NCBI GenBank assembly: GCA_018398815.1 | Contig: JAFLJL010004111.1 | Span: 1 to 64,000 of the forward strand | DNA: 64,000 nt | Direction: 5' to 3' | From: Conus ventricosus | Lineage: Eukaryota > Mollusca > Gastropoda > Neogastropoda > Conidae | Part shown: piece after piece, positions 23,446 through 35,286 of the stretch | How positions within the stretch are numbered: position 1 is the first letter of the stretch | How the letters are laid out: every line of letters begins with the position of its first letter | Made by a program: the position numbers and the translations under genes | Notes under the pieces: generated by a model | Databases searched by the model: none | The model's input: only the letters and a program-made list of their open reading frames with translations | What the model was told of the DNA's origin: nothing

Positions 23446-24479
23446 TTTGATTTTTATTCGTGATTGTAACTTTAAATTTTCTTGGGGGGGGGGTTCAACT
23501 CTGGGAAATCTTTTTTCCCTGGGAACACGCCCAGGGTGCTTTAATTTTCACCGTCACTATCTCAACCTATTCAGTGTTTTCTGATTCAATTTTTCCTGAT
23601 TCCCGCTGATTTTCCCCACCCCCTTCATTTTTTAAGGGAAATAAAATCTATATGATTAAAAGTAATTTAAACCCATGGGTTAGCGGCCCATAACAATGGG
23701 TTCCCAAATTTTGTAAATAAATCACAGTTAAAGACTCTAATTTATTTTTTTTAAAACTGGGTCCTGCTTTAAAACATACAAAAAATTTTTGTTCCCGAAT
23801 CAATGGGAGCAAAAACTACTGACCCATTTTTGGGGACAAACTAAGAACCGTTTGCCCCACACTTTTTTACCATTCTCGCCCCCCCTGCGCTTCATAAACC
23901 CGTTGTGATACTTTAAACCGTCTTGTGGGGACATCTGGGTTTTAATCGTTTTATGCTGAATTCAGTTTTCCGGGGAAAATGTTTGTTTTTTCCCCATGCC
24001 GCCAAAAAAATTTCAACCTTTCCTTTTTGGGGGAAAAATAGCTTTTAAACATCAATTCCTTTATTTTTTAAATCCAAGACAGTTTTTTGGCCCCTTGAAA
24101 CTTTTTAGCAGATCATCGGGGGTTCATGTTTTTTATTTAAATTTTAATTTTTTATTTTTTAAAATTAGCACCCCAAAAAACTAAAAACCCCAACCCGTAT
24201 ACCATTCGCCGTTATTTGGGGGTCTAATTAGGATACTCAAAGCTTGGGAAAAAACCTGTTAAAAAAAAAACCGGGAGAAACTTTGGGAAACTAGACTTTG
24301 AGGATTTAGCAAAAACCCAACCCCAAAATTACAGCTTCCAATTTTCTACAAAAGTTTTCTAGTTAAGCAAGAAAAATTCCAGAGAAATAAATATGTAAAT
24401 AAAAAATAAAATTTTTAAAAAAGGCTTCACTCTAATTATGATAGGGGGCCTGTGGGAATGCGCTTTCTTTTTGCGGAAA

Positions 24480-25580
24480 TTTTTTACGCATTTATAAACT
24501 TTCGGGATGACGGCGAAGGGAAAAAGGAAAATAAAAAAGCTGTGGAGCAACTAGCCCGCAGCACAAGTCGCTATAAAAGCAGAAAATTGACAGTTTGATT
24601 TATTAATTAAAACCCCCTGAAAAGACAGGGCCAGCAGCTTACCCAATTTTAAAAATGTTTTATCCAAAACAATAAAACAATATTTCCCAGTAACAGGCAA
24701 AAAACCCATCGAGGGCATTGGCCCCCCCCCAAAATTCATGGGCCCTTTTTTTCATCCATCAGAAAAAAAAAAAGAAGCAAGAAATCCCCGTTTATTGCCC
24801 CTTTTGGGATGAAACCCTTTTCCCATTTTGTTGCCCCAAAAATATTGGCGAATAAAAAAACAAAAATCTATTTTTCCCCCCCAAAAGGGAAATTTGGGGA
24901 AAAAAACACAAAAAAAAACTAAAGCCCAAACGCGGAGTCAGGGAACAAACACAAAAAATGGGGAACTAAAAAAGCAATCTGGCAAATTTTTTTACCTGCC
25001 CTAACCCAATACAGAGGGCCCCCTTTTCCAAAACAAAACCGAACGACACCCATCAAATGGATCCTTTTTTATATTTACCCCCATGATACGAATTTGGGGG
25101 AAAAAGATTTAAGTACGCACTCCCCCTCCATTGACCCTAGCTTCAAGATACCCAAAAGGGGGAAACCTTTAAAACAAAAAAGGCTTTTTGCTGTTGCTGT
25201 TTCCATACAACTATTTTCCAACGGGCCCTTAAAATTATCCCGCATGATTCAAGTCGATGATGGGAAAAAAATTTTTAAAAGGGCGAGTAATCAAATTTTT
25301 GTTTAAAACATAGAGGGTTTCCCCTTTAAAAAGGGATTCCCCGGGGGGTTTTACAGATAACAGGCTTTAGTTTTTAAAAAATTTAACAAACAGTTTAAAA
25401 CGAAAGACTTTTTTCCTACCGTATCACAGAGAGCTGAATTTACCCAAATTCCCCCAACCCCAGAATGGGGGGAAAAAATTGCCCCCATTCTACGCCAATG
25501 AATAATGAAGACTTTAAATTAACGGGCCTAAAAAACCCGTACAGCAATCAAAAAAAACAAAGATTTTTCTGAAGGAAAAT
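24480..25580. repeat. 1.05-kb direct duplicate, left copy
   Basis: Matches 26560-27650 (and 7150-8220 in element 1) from GATGACGGCGA to CAGCAATCAAA. It ends abruptly at hairpin 5. The right copy restarts after the inverted ATPase end, so the same 1.05 kb flanks that segment on both sides. Confidence 0.7.
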
Positions 25581-25675
25581 AAAAACAGGGAAAAGGGGGA
25601 TTCTGGGGGCCCCTTCCGCCCCCACCCCCTTTTTGGGCGAAATAACCCAGAATTCCCCCTTTTCCCTTTTTCTCT
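25581..25675. repeat. Terminal hairpin 5 (inverted ATPase end)
   Basis: AAACAGGGAAAAGGGGGATTCTGGG pairs with CCCAGAATTCCCCCTTTTCCCTTTT around a noisy GC-rich centre. Position and flanking TIR identify it as an element end. The stem is perturbed by homopolymer errors. Confidence 0.7.
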
Positions 25676-25780
25676 TACAAGTAAGACTTCAATAACTAAA
25701 AAAAAAACGAGTATCTACAAACAAACATACTGTGAGGGGGTTTTTCCTTTTCAATAACTAATTTACTAAAATTTTTAGAT
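25676..25780 (-). repeat. Terminal inverted repeat, ATPase end, inverted
   Basis: ACAAGTAAGACTTCAATAAC at the tip, with the GAAGTCTT segment (as AAGACTTC), so this is an ATPase end in reverse orientation, as at 51.1 kb. Confidence 0.85.
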
Positions 25781-25799
25781 TTTTTAGTTTTTTCTTAAT

Positions 25800-26555
25800 C
25801 CCCGTGTTTTTTCCCGATCGTTTTTTAATTTAAAATCAAAATTTTACCAAACATTCTTCAAAAAGAGTCTCTCCTTTTAAGTGAAATAACACTACATTTT
25901 AAAATTTCTCTAAATCCTTTTAAAACCCGAGTTATATTTTTGACATAAAATCCACACACTTATCCGGCAAGTTTTTCTGCTGAAAGCAGTTTCGACAAAG
26001 GTTTTCTCTTTTTAAAATTGTCCTTTCTGCTAAAAATCATCTATAATAATATTCCCCCGCGGGTTTCCCTTTAAAACAGGCTAAAAACGTTCTAAACACT
26101 CACTCATTTTTTGCGGATCAACTAAAAATATTCCTCATCTGTCCAAATAAACCTTCTATCCCAAAATCTTTGTTCCCCTTTAAAGGGTTTGGGCAGAAAA
26201 CCACAATATGATTTAAAATTATAACGAAAACCCGTTTGTAACAGGTTAGGAAAAAAAATTTTTTTTTTCCACAACCCCGTCTCCCACAAATCAATGAACA
26301 ATGAGGGTTTTTTTTCCCTAAAGTTTAACTCTCCATATTTTAAACAGAGTTTAATTTTAATCCCTTTTTTATTTTTTTCATACTCCCGGCAAAACTTGTT
26401 CAGTAAAAATAAAAACCCCATGACCTAAATGTGTAAAGAAAACCAAAATTTGTTCTGTAAGATTTTTTCAAAATTTTTTCAACATTGTTTTGGGTTTCTT
26501 GTTTATGATCTTAAAACCCCGCCTTGTGAAGAACGACGGCAACAAAAGTTAAATC
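25800..26555 (-). pseudogene. A32-like packaging ATPase, inverted partial copy
   Basis: Reverse complement of the 37.8-38.6 kb gene, aligned with 51.2-51.97 kb. The Walker A segment is at about 26.25-26.30 kb (TTTTTTTCCACAACCC on the plus strand). The match stops at about 26555, where sequence equivalent to element 1 position 7160 begins. It is frame-broken and truncated at its 5' side by that junction. Confidence 0.7.
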
Positions 26556-26559
26556 GTTT

Positions 26560-28100
26560 TAGTAACTACGGATGACGGCGAGAGAAAAAGACTTACAAAG
26601 CTGTGGAGCAACTAGCTGCAGCACCAAGATCGCTATGAAAAAGCATGGAGATATTGAAGCAGTTAGATTTTTATTAATACACACACTGAAAAAAACAGGG
26701 CCATTGCAGCTTACACATTTAAAGATGTTGATCAAGCAATAAAACTTCTTATCTAGTAACAGGCAACCGATCGAGTCATTGCCCCACCAAAGTCAAGTGA
26801 CTTTTATCATCCATCAGAAAAAAATAGATGCAATCGACAAAAATCGCGCTTTATTGCCTTTGGTATGACGTTGTCCTATTTTGTCAGCGCATAATATGGC
26901 TGAATAAAAAATGACACAATAATTCGTAGTATTCACCAAACAGGATATTGGAAAGGAATAATACGGCAATTCCAAAAAGTCCTTAAGCCAAGCAGTGGAG
27001 TTAAGTGAACTAAAACAGCGAAGGAATGTTACTAAACCAAGCCGATTGCAAATTTATTTCTGCGCCTAGACGAATACAGATGATAACCCACACTTTGTGA
27101 ATACAAACTCCAAACGTCACCCATCAAAATTGGACTTCATAATTTACCCTTGATACGATTAGATGAAAATAGATTTTAAGACGCCATTACAGTCATTGAG
27201 CATAGCTTCAAGATACAATAGATGCGAACGTTACACAAAAAAGAGTGCTTCTGCTCGTTGCTGGTTGCCTATACAACGAATCATACCGAACGAGGCCCCC
27301 TAACTTATCCTTCGCAATGATTCAAGTCGATGATGGAAAAGAAATTAAAGTCGAGTGAATCAATTATTGTTAAAAATCTTAGGTTCACCATTAAAAGAGG
27401 AATTCCAGTGTTCACAGATCACAGCTTTAGTTTGACTAACTTTAACAACAGTTATCTGAACAAGACCTTTTTCCTACCCAGTATCACATGAGAGCTGATT
27501 GACAAATTCTCGCAAAACAGAATGGGTTAGAAGACTGCCTTCAGTTTTGAGGCAATGAATAATGAAGATTTAAAATTTAACGGGGCCTAAACCAAGTACA
27601 AGCAATCAAACAAAACAAACAATAAAGGTTGCTGAAGGGGACTCCAGTAACAGCAATTATTACCGTTTGGTTTAAAAGTACAGGTACCTTTATTTACTGG
27701 GAGAAGCAGAGGGGACACTCGCATCAGGGCAACCGATCCAGTTTGAGTGTTGATTCCATATGAAATAAAAAGGAATTTGTAAAAATGAATCCGCCGTGTA
27801 TTATTTACAGAAAAACTGACACACAAAACAAACCAGTCCTCAAAGTTTTTTGTGAAGGGAGAATGCAGATAATCCCGCCAGACACAGTTCCAGTTGCTTA
27901 ATTACTTTTTTTAACTTGCCATAAATATATTATGAGCTCGTAAAATGAAGCTCAGAAGGAACGCCGCAGAATGAAACCCAAGAATGATAAAGAAAGAGAC
28001 CTTGATTGTACGAGAAAACATATGATACGAATTCGTGCTCTTAAAGAACACTTTGTGAGGGTTCAGGCAACACATGCTAAACCATCCAGATCACCTACAG
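26560..28100. other. Conserved region downstream of the polymerase (element A)
   Basis: Third and cleanest copy of the block at 7150-8340. The plus-strand reading KKSAS...MIQVDDGKE near 27.24-27.35 kb is kept in other copies. A minus-strand frame at 27587-27826 is also partly kept. The product is not recognised and the coding strand is left open. The first 1.05 kb duplicates 24480-25580. Confidence 0.4.
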
Positions 28101-28149
28101 CCCAAAATCCCAAATTTTGACTAATCAAATATGGAATAAATGAATATTT

Positions 28150-31100
28150 TTCAAATAATTTAAATAATTCGAGCGATCAAGCAAAACATGAGAAAAAAAT
28201 TTGTCTGAATTGGAAGGGATGATATGACTTGATTTTATAGGATACAGTTGATGAAAATATGAACCCGACATAACCCGAAGAACAATATATGTTTAGGCTG
28301 TTTTCAATGGCCCCAATTGCATCTGAAACACTTGGATTAATTAAACCACACGTTTTGTGTTTGTTCTATCTAATGACTTTTTTGTTACAACCGTTGTGTT
28401 GATCTCATGTAGATTAGATTCGCAGTTTTACGTTTGGCATGATGAAAAGGCTTTTGTCAAAACAATGCTTCTTTGTCATTTTCATGCGATATGATTGACT
28501 GCACAACACTGCGAGATATTCCTTTTGCTTTCTTTTAATGTTTTCTCCTGGCTCGAATACTTGTAGTACATTTGACCTTAAAAATCCCCCCAAATACACT
28601 CCTTTAATCACCCTTTCCAGAAATTATCCTTCCATCTTCCTAAAATCTTCTTATAGTAAATTGAATGCCAAGGCGTTCTTTAGGGTAATCAGATGTGTCA
28701 TACATCCGTACGTGCCCTTAGCTACTACTCTGTCCCTGTCTTTATAGACGCGTCTTAGTAGGATATCTATAACAAAATATCTGTATCTGTGTAAAGTACT
28801 CTGGACATCTGATACAATGGGTTTAAAAGGTGTCATAAAGAAATTCTAACATCAAAAGCTTTGTTAATTCTAAAACAGTAACCATTATAAAGGAACAGTT
28901 TGTCCATTGGACTTTTTTTTTTTCTTTATTATGCAAAAAGCTGATCATGAATCTTCTGAAGTCCTGATAATTAGGTTTGAAGTCAGCTTATTGCCTTCGT
29001 TCTCTTTGGTGACCAAATCTTATCATCTTTGCGCTTGTGCGGATTCTCCTTAGTCTCCTCTCCAAAACAGCTTTGTTCATCAGCTTGAAAAAGTCTTTTC
29101 TGACAGCATCTGCGGATTTAGGTTCTTGAGATCAGGTGTTCTTCAATTTCCTTTTCTTTTTTTTTTTTTATGATGTATGGTTTCATGAACTGTTCTTGGT
29201 CAAACAAGCAATTATACGATGAACAGCTGTCAACTTCAAACCATGTCTTAAATAAACATTGCAGAAGTCTTGTAATGGCAACATAATTTTTTTTGCGCGA
29301 AGATTAGGCACAAGTTTAGGCGGGCTCTCTTGGATGCATCTTTAGACTTTCTGCTGCTAAATGGGTAGTCATTTTGCACGCGTCATGCGAGCCCCTGAAG
29401 GATATATCTAAGTCACTTTTAGAATGAATCCAGCTGTTGATCGGGCGTTAAAACTGTTCAACCACTTTATATGCGCGTTTGAATATTAGTCGTACCGCTC
29501 CCAGTGTGCATTTTAAAGTTGGTAATGAAAGTGATTGCGCCATAGCCCATCCATACAGATTGTTTGCATCTAAATACATGAGATAGTTAGACCTTTTACT
29601 TGGCTCATAATCATCTAGGTATTTGTATGTTTGCTTTTCAATAATGATGCGACGCCCAACTAATTCCGCCACGCAAATCCGGTTTTCTTTCATTGAATCA
29701 TTGGCTAAATTTGACCAATAAATACAATCTGTACTCCAGTAAACTTTAGAAAGCGTACCCAGCTCATCCCAGCGCAGAAATGTAATGCGCGGTCCAGGCA
29801 ATAATGTTTCATGCAGGTCTTTCTGTAATTATTTCAAAAGACGTCCGCCAAACAAACATACATCTGCATTAAATAGGAGTTCATGTTAGTCTCCAATCGT
29901 TTACATTCTAAACTTCTGCACGCATCTTGAGCATGGTGGTAATCTGAATCACTGGAATTTTTGGTTTTTGCCTTTTTTTTCCTCTGAGACTAGAAAAGAA
30001 CGCGCCTTTAGGTGGAAAGTGTATTCTTCATCAAACCTTTCCCAACTGTTCTTGTAGTCGTAACGGGTAAACACCCTTTCCTAACAAAGTTGGTGTCAAT
30101 ATATTTTCCGTTATTGGGGCCAGGACTTTAGGACATAGCTAGTGACTCTAATGATCCATCATGTGCTGCATAGAGTCATAAAAAGACATGTTATTAAAAG
30201 GAAACACTTGTACTTTTCTGACGAACTGTGCAATGCATGACACCCTGAAGGCATCGTCCACTGCTTTCATTATAAGATGTGAGTCGTTACCTCGCACAAG
30301 TTATGGAAAGAATACAGGCTAGCTTCCATGTCTTAGGATCAAACTTTAGTTGAAGATTGCCGTTGTTTGCGCTGCGCTCTGAACTTTCCACTAATGTGAT
30401 TCATGTCGTCTTACTGTTGATTGGCTTCCTCACTGAGTTCTAACCACAACATCAACAGGGAGTGGCATGAGTCATACTGTTTGTTGGGCTTTCAGCGTTC
30501 ATCATGATTTCAGATAAATTCAGATTATTAGAACTCTTTACGCACTGCTGCATGGCTGAATACTATTCTTGCCGCATTGGTTCCTCTGTATAATTCTGGC
30601 GTTGAATGAGCGCTCATCAGACCTAACAATAATGAAGGCAAATGAAACAAATCGGATGATTACTCATTAAGACTGTTTTTCGAAGTTTTTGTGGCGCTGG
30701 CCCTTAATAAGGAACAATGAGTGATTCGAAGTCAGCGTAAATATCGTATGGAGAATTTTGCAGTCGTTTCCAAGTTCTTAAAACTAACTTTAGTATCGGG
30801 TGGGGGAGTTATAGTTCTGTATGACAGGGTCAACTGGGCCGATTACAATTGTTTTTATGTTCAAGCGCGGCTGGAACGGATGGCATTCTTGTTAAATACA
30901 TTTTCTACAGAATTCTTGCTTTTTTTATTTTTTTTTTGCTTTGAAGTATGCCGCAATAATTCTACTCATTGTGCGTATCAATGTGTAATGCGCGTAGCCC
31001 CGCTGGTGAAAACATTAGTAGTAAGTCAACATGATTTTTGTTCTGGCTCGCTAATCGTTGGACTGTTCTTGGACACTTTAATTCGGCTGTAGATTTGTTT

Positions 31101-31150
31101 CCTCATCCCATGTGTAGACATTAACACAGTTATTGGGGTGTGTTGTTCTT
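28150..31150 (-). CDS. polB: Protein-primed family B DNA polymerase (element A)
   Basis: Replicative polymerase of the element, of the protein-primed B family used by Polintons, adintoviruses and bidnaviruses. Motifs on the minus strand, in order: exonuclease I motif YADFESLIVP (about 30.70-30.73 kb); palm motif A YLDANNLYGWAMAQ (29537-29580), inside the clearest frame at 29448-29801, which also carries DYEPSKRSNYLMY; motif B DFFKLMNKAV (about 29.06-29.11 kb); and motif C, the catalytic YTDTD (28779-28793). Spacing between motifs fits a protein of about 1000 residues. Both ends are inferred, and upstream Cys/His-type sequence extends the N-terminus. Frames shift repeatedly and an in-frame stop follows motif C, so as given it is not open. 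It is on the same strand as the capsid and hydrophobic genes. Family assignment is secure. Confidence 0.88.
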
Positions 31151-31899
31151 CAATACTGTACAATGGAATCCACGCTAAGGGAAAGGATATTCACTAAAGT
31201 AAATGGATCATTGATGTAAGGGTGATAGTTAGACACTCGCTCTGCGTTTTGGGGCATGATGCAGCCCCCCTTTGCGAGAACACACCCACATAAAATCATT
31301 TGTCGCCTGTATTCTTATGTTTAAAAATGTCTTTCTTGCAACTATGCTGGAGGTAGTGGAATGTAAGACCTGCCTACAATCGGCGCTTATTTAGAGCCTG
31401 TTTTAATCTGATCTCTAAGACTTCGCCACTCTGCCCAACCAGAGCTCTCATTTTTAGCTTCTTCGGCGGCCACATCCAAATGTGTAAGCAGTTCGTCTGC
31501 CCAACGGGGGTTAAGTCATTAGAGGAAGAATAGTCTGTGTTTAGTTGAGACCCAGACTTCAGATTTTCTTCATGTATTGTTACATAGTCGATTCAAACAG
31601 CTACATTACTTTAACCGGTGGGTCATTGTTAGTTTAACTGGAACTTGAGAAATAGCATGAGAACACTTGCCGTACGCTTGTGGTCATGACTTCTTACATC
31701 AATTTCATTCAGTGCTTTGATAATCTTCTTGCATGGCTTCCAAACAATTCGTCTGGAACCCTTCATATATCTTTTCACGGCTGAGTTTCTTTCTAACTCA
31801 AAAAATATTATTTAAATCAAAAAATAATTATCATTATCAGTGGTATTTTTGTGCTTGGATCATAAACCTAAAGTATAAACACCCTTTGGCGTTGTTAAC

Positions 31900-32529
31900 T
31901 GTGAGCTGTTTAGAGCAGAGTTTAATGTTTCGTTTACTTTTTTTAAGCATTCCTTTTTTATTGCTCGGCGTCTGGTGTGAGAAAAACTTGCCCTCGCCGT
32001 TCTTTGAAGATCAAACTTTGTTCTTTTGTAGTCTCCTCAAAATCAGCCTGTAAACGATTAAATTCTTCATCCGTGATGTTTGAGTCAGCTAGTGCTTTAT
32101 TTTAATCGCTTGTAAGGAACTAAGTTTAGCTGTTATTAGTTGAACCATAGCTGTGTGCTTTTGGTGTTTTAGTTTTTATTTTTTTTGCTGGCAGCACCTA
32201 CGGCTAATGAACACAGGCCGAGAGCTAAAGACAAACCGCCTTGAGGTAAAGATGCGGGTGCGCTATGCCTGTTGCTAAGAGACATTACACTCGTTCTGCT
32301 GATAGAGACTTATTAGTTGATGCTCCAGTATTAACATCGGTAACAGCATTAAAGGCTGCAGAATTACCTTCGTTTGGTTTTTGCTGTATTTTGATAAGGT
32401 CTTGCTCTAGTTTTTGTTGCAGTTGTGTATGTTTGTTATTCTAAGAGGTTTTTATGCCGGGGGTTTACTATCTCTTCTCTTGGCGACTCTGGCGCTGTAG
32501 GTAATTTTTGGATATATCTCAACAGACAT
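31900..32529 (-). CDS. Hydrophobic/coiled-coil protein (element A)
   Basis: Start on the minus strand at 32527-32529, 24 bp or so beyond the capsid-gene stop. DNA coding a glycine/alanine-rich hydrophobic stretch lies at 32.18-32.30 kb, and DNA coding an acidic helical tail with a DEEFN-type motif lies at 32.05-32.10 kb. It mirrors 57214-57860. Frames are broken; the 3' limit is a guess. Confidence 0.5.
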
Positions 32530-32550
32530 GCTTTTTAAAATGAAAAACAT

Positions 32551-33845
32551 AATTTAGGTTACTACTTTTTTTAATCTGTTATTCTTCAATATTCAGCTGG
32601 CATCATATAATAAAACATTGATACATTAAGTGGTTTTCGACATCTTTTTCTTTGCAATTTGAAATGTTTATTACTTTTTAACGTTCTCCCACTTCCTTGC
32701 AACTGTTTATCCTTGTGACCTTAGGTCAATCCATATAAACCGTATTTCTGATGTTAAATAAATAGTCAAGCCTAACACTGTGAGATGTAGATCTTAGCCA
32801 CAAGGTCTGCTGTTGGCCTTCTGCCCCTCCCACCACCAAAATATTTTGTTATTTCGTCAATAAATTGCTGATAAGGTTTAAGCCCGCTAGCGTAGATTTG
32901 GTTTAGGGCTACCCTCAATCGAACATTGTACTTTCGTTATTTTGGGATTATTAATTTTCACTTGCTCTTTTGAATGGGTCTTCATTTTCACCACAGCTAT
33001 AAAAATACCTTTAAGTGAATTCTTGCTGCGTTAGTCTATAAGATTAAAATTCCATATTGTGCCTGCCTTGCTTTTAGGATATGTGGTATTGTTAATTCAC
33101 TCTTTCGTAATATATTTTCTAATTTTGTTGGATATTGTTGCTCATCTGCCTTGCTAAATGAGGGTTGCTAACAAACGTCAAACCTCTAATGTAATGTCAG
33201 AAAGGCTGCTACATTGTTCGGTGTCTGTAGATAGAATAAAACGTTTGTATTCTTAATAGTTAGTTTCGTATGACAATCTGTCTTGTAATGCCTCTTGAAA
33301 GTAGGGGCATGCGCTTTTAACAAACTCAAATCTGGAGGAATAAGAAAAGCGATTTTCATACGCAAAAGTTAGAGCTAAAGCCTTTTGCGCTTTTAGCATC
33401 TTGGTCGAGTTCGGCGGCCTTTTCTAAGTTTTAGTGCTTCTTTCATTTCCGATTCCTGAACGCAAGATTCCTTCCCTTTCATTTCGGTTACCATAGATCA
33501 GAATAGGTTAAAATATGTCTGCATTATGTAAAGAAAATACTTCTTGCCCTCAAGTTTTTTTAGGAAATTTTTTAACGATGGCCGTCCCAAATTCTGGACA
33601 ACTGGATCTCTTTGGGTGTGTTGTTGAAGCGAGTTTATTTTAAAAGTAAGTCACGCAGAGCATGGCACAATACTTCATCCGCTCATAGGGTCTGGAAACT
33701 TTTAACAGTAAGAATTTGATCCGCATCAATTGTAGATGGATATTTGGAACGTAAGATCTCCGTTTATTTCACTGCACGCCAAGGGGTTCTTTCCATTTTT
33801 GCTATGCGGGTTAAGAACGAGCCATATAACTTCTGACTATTTTTC
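32551..33845 (-). CDS. Major capsid protein candidate (element A)
   Basis: Minus-strand copy of the gene at 62434-63706, with colinear matches along its length: the PNQIYA/LRPYQHFDEI coding segment near 32.86-32.92 kb and the mid-protein and N-terminal segments up to 33.84 kb. The start codon is damaged (AATAGTCAGAAG where the clean copy has ATGTCACAAG). It is divergent from the coiled-coil gene at 33882 across about 37 bp. Several frameshifts. Confidence 0.65.
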
Positions 33846-33881
33846 TATAAAAAACAAAATAAAATAGTTATTATTTAAAAC
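33846..33881. promoter_or_regulatory. Divergent intergenic gap, capsid / coiled-coil genes (element A)
   Basis: About 37 bp of almost pure A/T between two divergent start codons, with TTATTTAAAA next to the plus-strand gene. The spacing is kept at 55829-55865 and 62397-62433, which fits a shared bidirectional promoter. Promoter function is inferred. Confidence 0.4.
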
Positions 33882-35129
33882 ATGGCAGGGAATTGAAGCT
33901 GAAGATTATGTATTCCTGATCTTGGATACAGACAAGATGATTCCCCCTCGGGGGAGCGGCATCGCTGGAGAATCTTTGGAGGATGAAATAAGGCGAAGGG
34001 GGAGCAAAGGCGTGGAATTATCAGAAAGTAAGGTCAGATCATTATACCAAAGTTTGAACTAGAAGCTCCTGAAACATTATACCCTGATGATTGTGAAACT
34101 AAAAGATAACCATTTGTATTTGAGAAACGACAATAGGAAGAACGTGTTCAGCTTACGTATAAACGAGACCCATCAAGGTTTTAAGGCGTGGATACAATTA
34201 AGACAAAGGCTCAGTGCCAAGCGAGCGAAATCGCCTTGGCTTTACTAAACCCAAAATTTGATGTGGAGGCAGTTGCTAAACTTCAAAACATACAACAAGA
34301 ACTCCCAAAACAGATAACCAAATGCAAAAACATAAGAAATAAAAACTTGAAGATTAAATCAACCAGCAGACAGAATAATAAATACAATAGAAGCAGAAAC
34401 ACTGGTAGAAATGAAGCTGCATTAAGAACCTATACACGATCCACCGCTACCCACGCAAGAAATACAGGGCCTATAGAGAAGTAAAAGCCCTTGATCGTGT
34501 TTAAGACCATCAGAGGGGAATTATTAAACAATTCAGCAAAACGGACAGATGTAAATGAGCATATAAAAAAAGAAGAGAAACAACTCGCTGAGGCTAACGA
34601 GGCCAACTTAGGGAGTGATGTTAAAGAAAGAATAGAAACCAACGACTACATGACTTAAGAGAAAGATCAGCAAGGACTAGAAGCGTTGTCTTCTAACCGA
34701 GAACAATTACGAATCAAGTGAGCAGAATAAGAGAACTATCCAAAGAATATTATATGAAGATCACTACACTAGCAGAACGAATACGAACCACTGTTTAGAG
34801 GGCAAGGTGTCACATTAGGCAAGCGTTATAACAGCCTTAGGATTTGCAATAAGTTACATGGTGTTGGCTATTACAGGTGGCGGTGGTTCAAGCTAGTGCC
34901 TCCGCCGCCATCGCCTCCATCGCCGCCTGATAAAATCATGGGTAAAAAAAACAGCTTGATTCATCTTGCGAGTTTATTAAAAAAATTAGCTGGTAAAGCT
35001 ATAGACTCTTTACCCGGTATATTAGGGAGTATGTTAGCTGGCTTTTGTCTTATGCAAGCAAATTGTTGGCTTTTGCGAGCTCTTAGGGCTATTGGTTTCT
35101 TATAGTTGGCGATTCTATTCAGAAGATAA
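33882..35129 (+). CDS. Coiled-coil, proline-rich membrane protein (element A)
   Basis: Starts at ATG 33882. The N-terminal part is charged; the frame at 34188-34484 reads ...SEIALALLNPKFDVEAVAKLQ and leads into a lysine/arginine/asparagine-rich stretch. DNA for a long helical region (KEEKQLAEANEANL, about 34.56-34.61 kb) follows. Then comes a glycine-rich link and PPPSPPSPPDK (34896-34935), and the frame LASLLKKLAGKAIDSLPGI with a hydrophobic tail to the stop at 35127-35129. The layout is a charged N-terminus, coiled coil, membrane segment, proline hinge and C-terminal membrane helices. I recognise it as a recurrent uncharacterised protein of such invertebrate elements; a virion or membrane role is inference. 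Frame breaks at about 34490, 34655 and 34890. Confidence 0.65.
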
Positions 35130-35286
35130 AGACCAAGTAATCCTAGGTGGACAGTTATCCAACAACAGCGCTGTCTTTTTCCAAATATTCGTGGTCATCG
35201 CGACATAGTCCACGTCTTCAAACAGTCTTTGTGCTTTGAAACCTTGGGTTGGATGACTTTAATCTTGGGGGGTCATGGTGTTTTTT

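Larger units (their letters stand above)
21481..24480. other. Left part of second copy, unresolved
   Basis: Counterpart of 2912-7150, again very noisy. It includes an A/T low-complexity run (about 22.40-22.53 kb) and a loose tandem array with CCTCAAGT and TACTCAA cores (about 22.55-22.83 kb). An insert at 21.53-21.66 kb is flanked by inverted copies of AACTCTTCGCATCT. Confidence 0.4.

Noticed and set aside
30721..31092. 123-codon plus-strand frame, the longest open reading frame in element A after the ORFs near 60 kb
   Set aside because: It is antisense to the polymerase N-terminal half, where YADFESL is read on the minus strand and supported by element 1.
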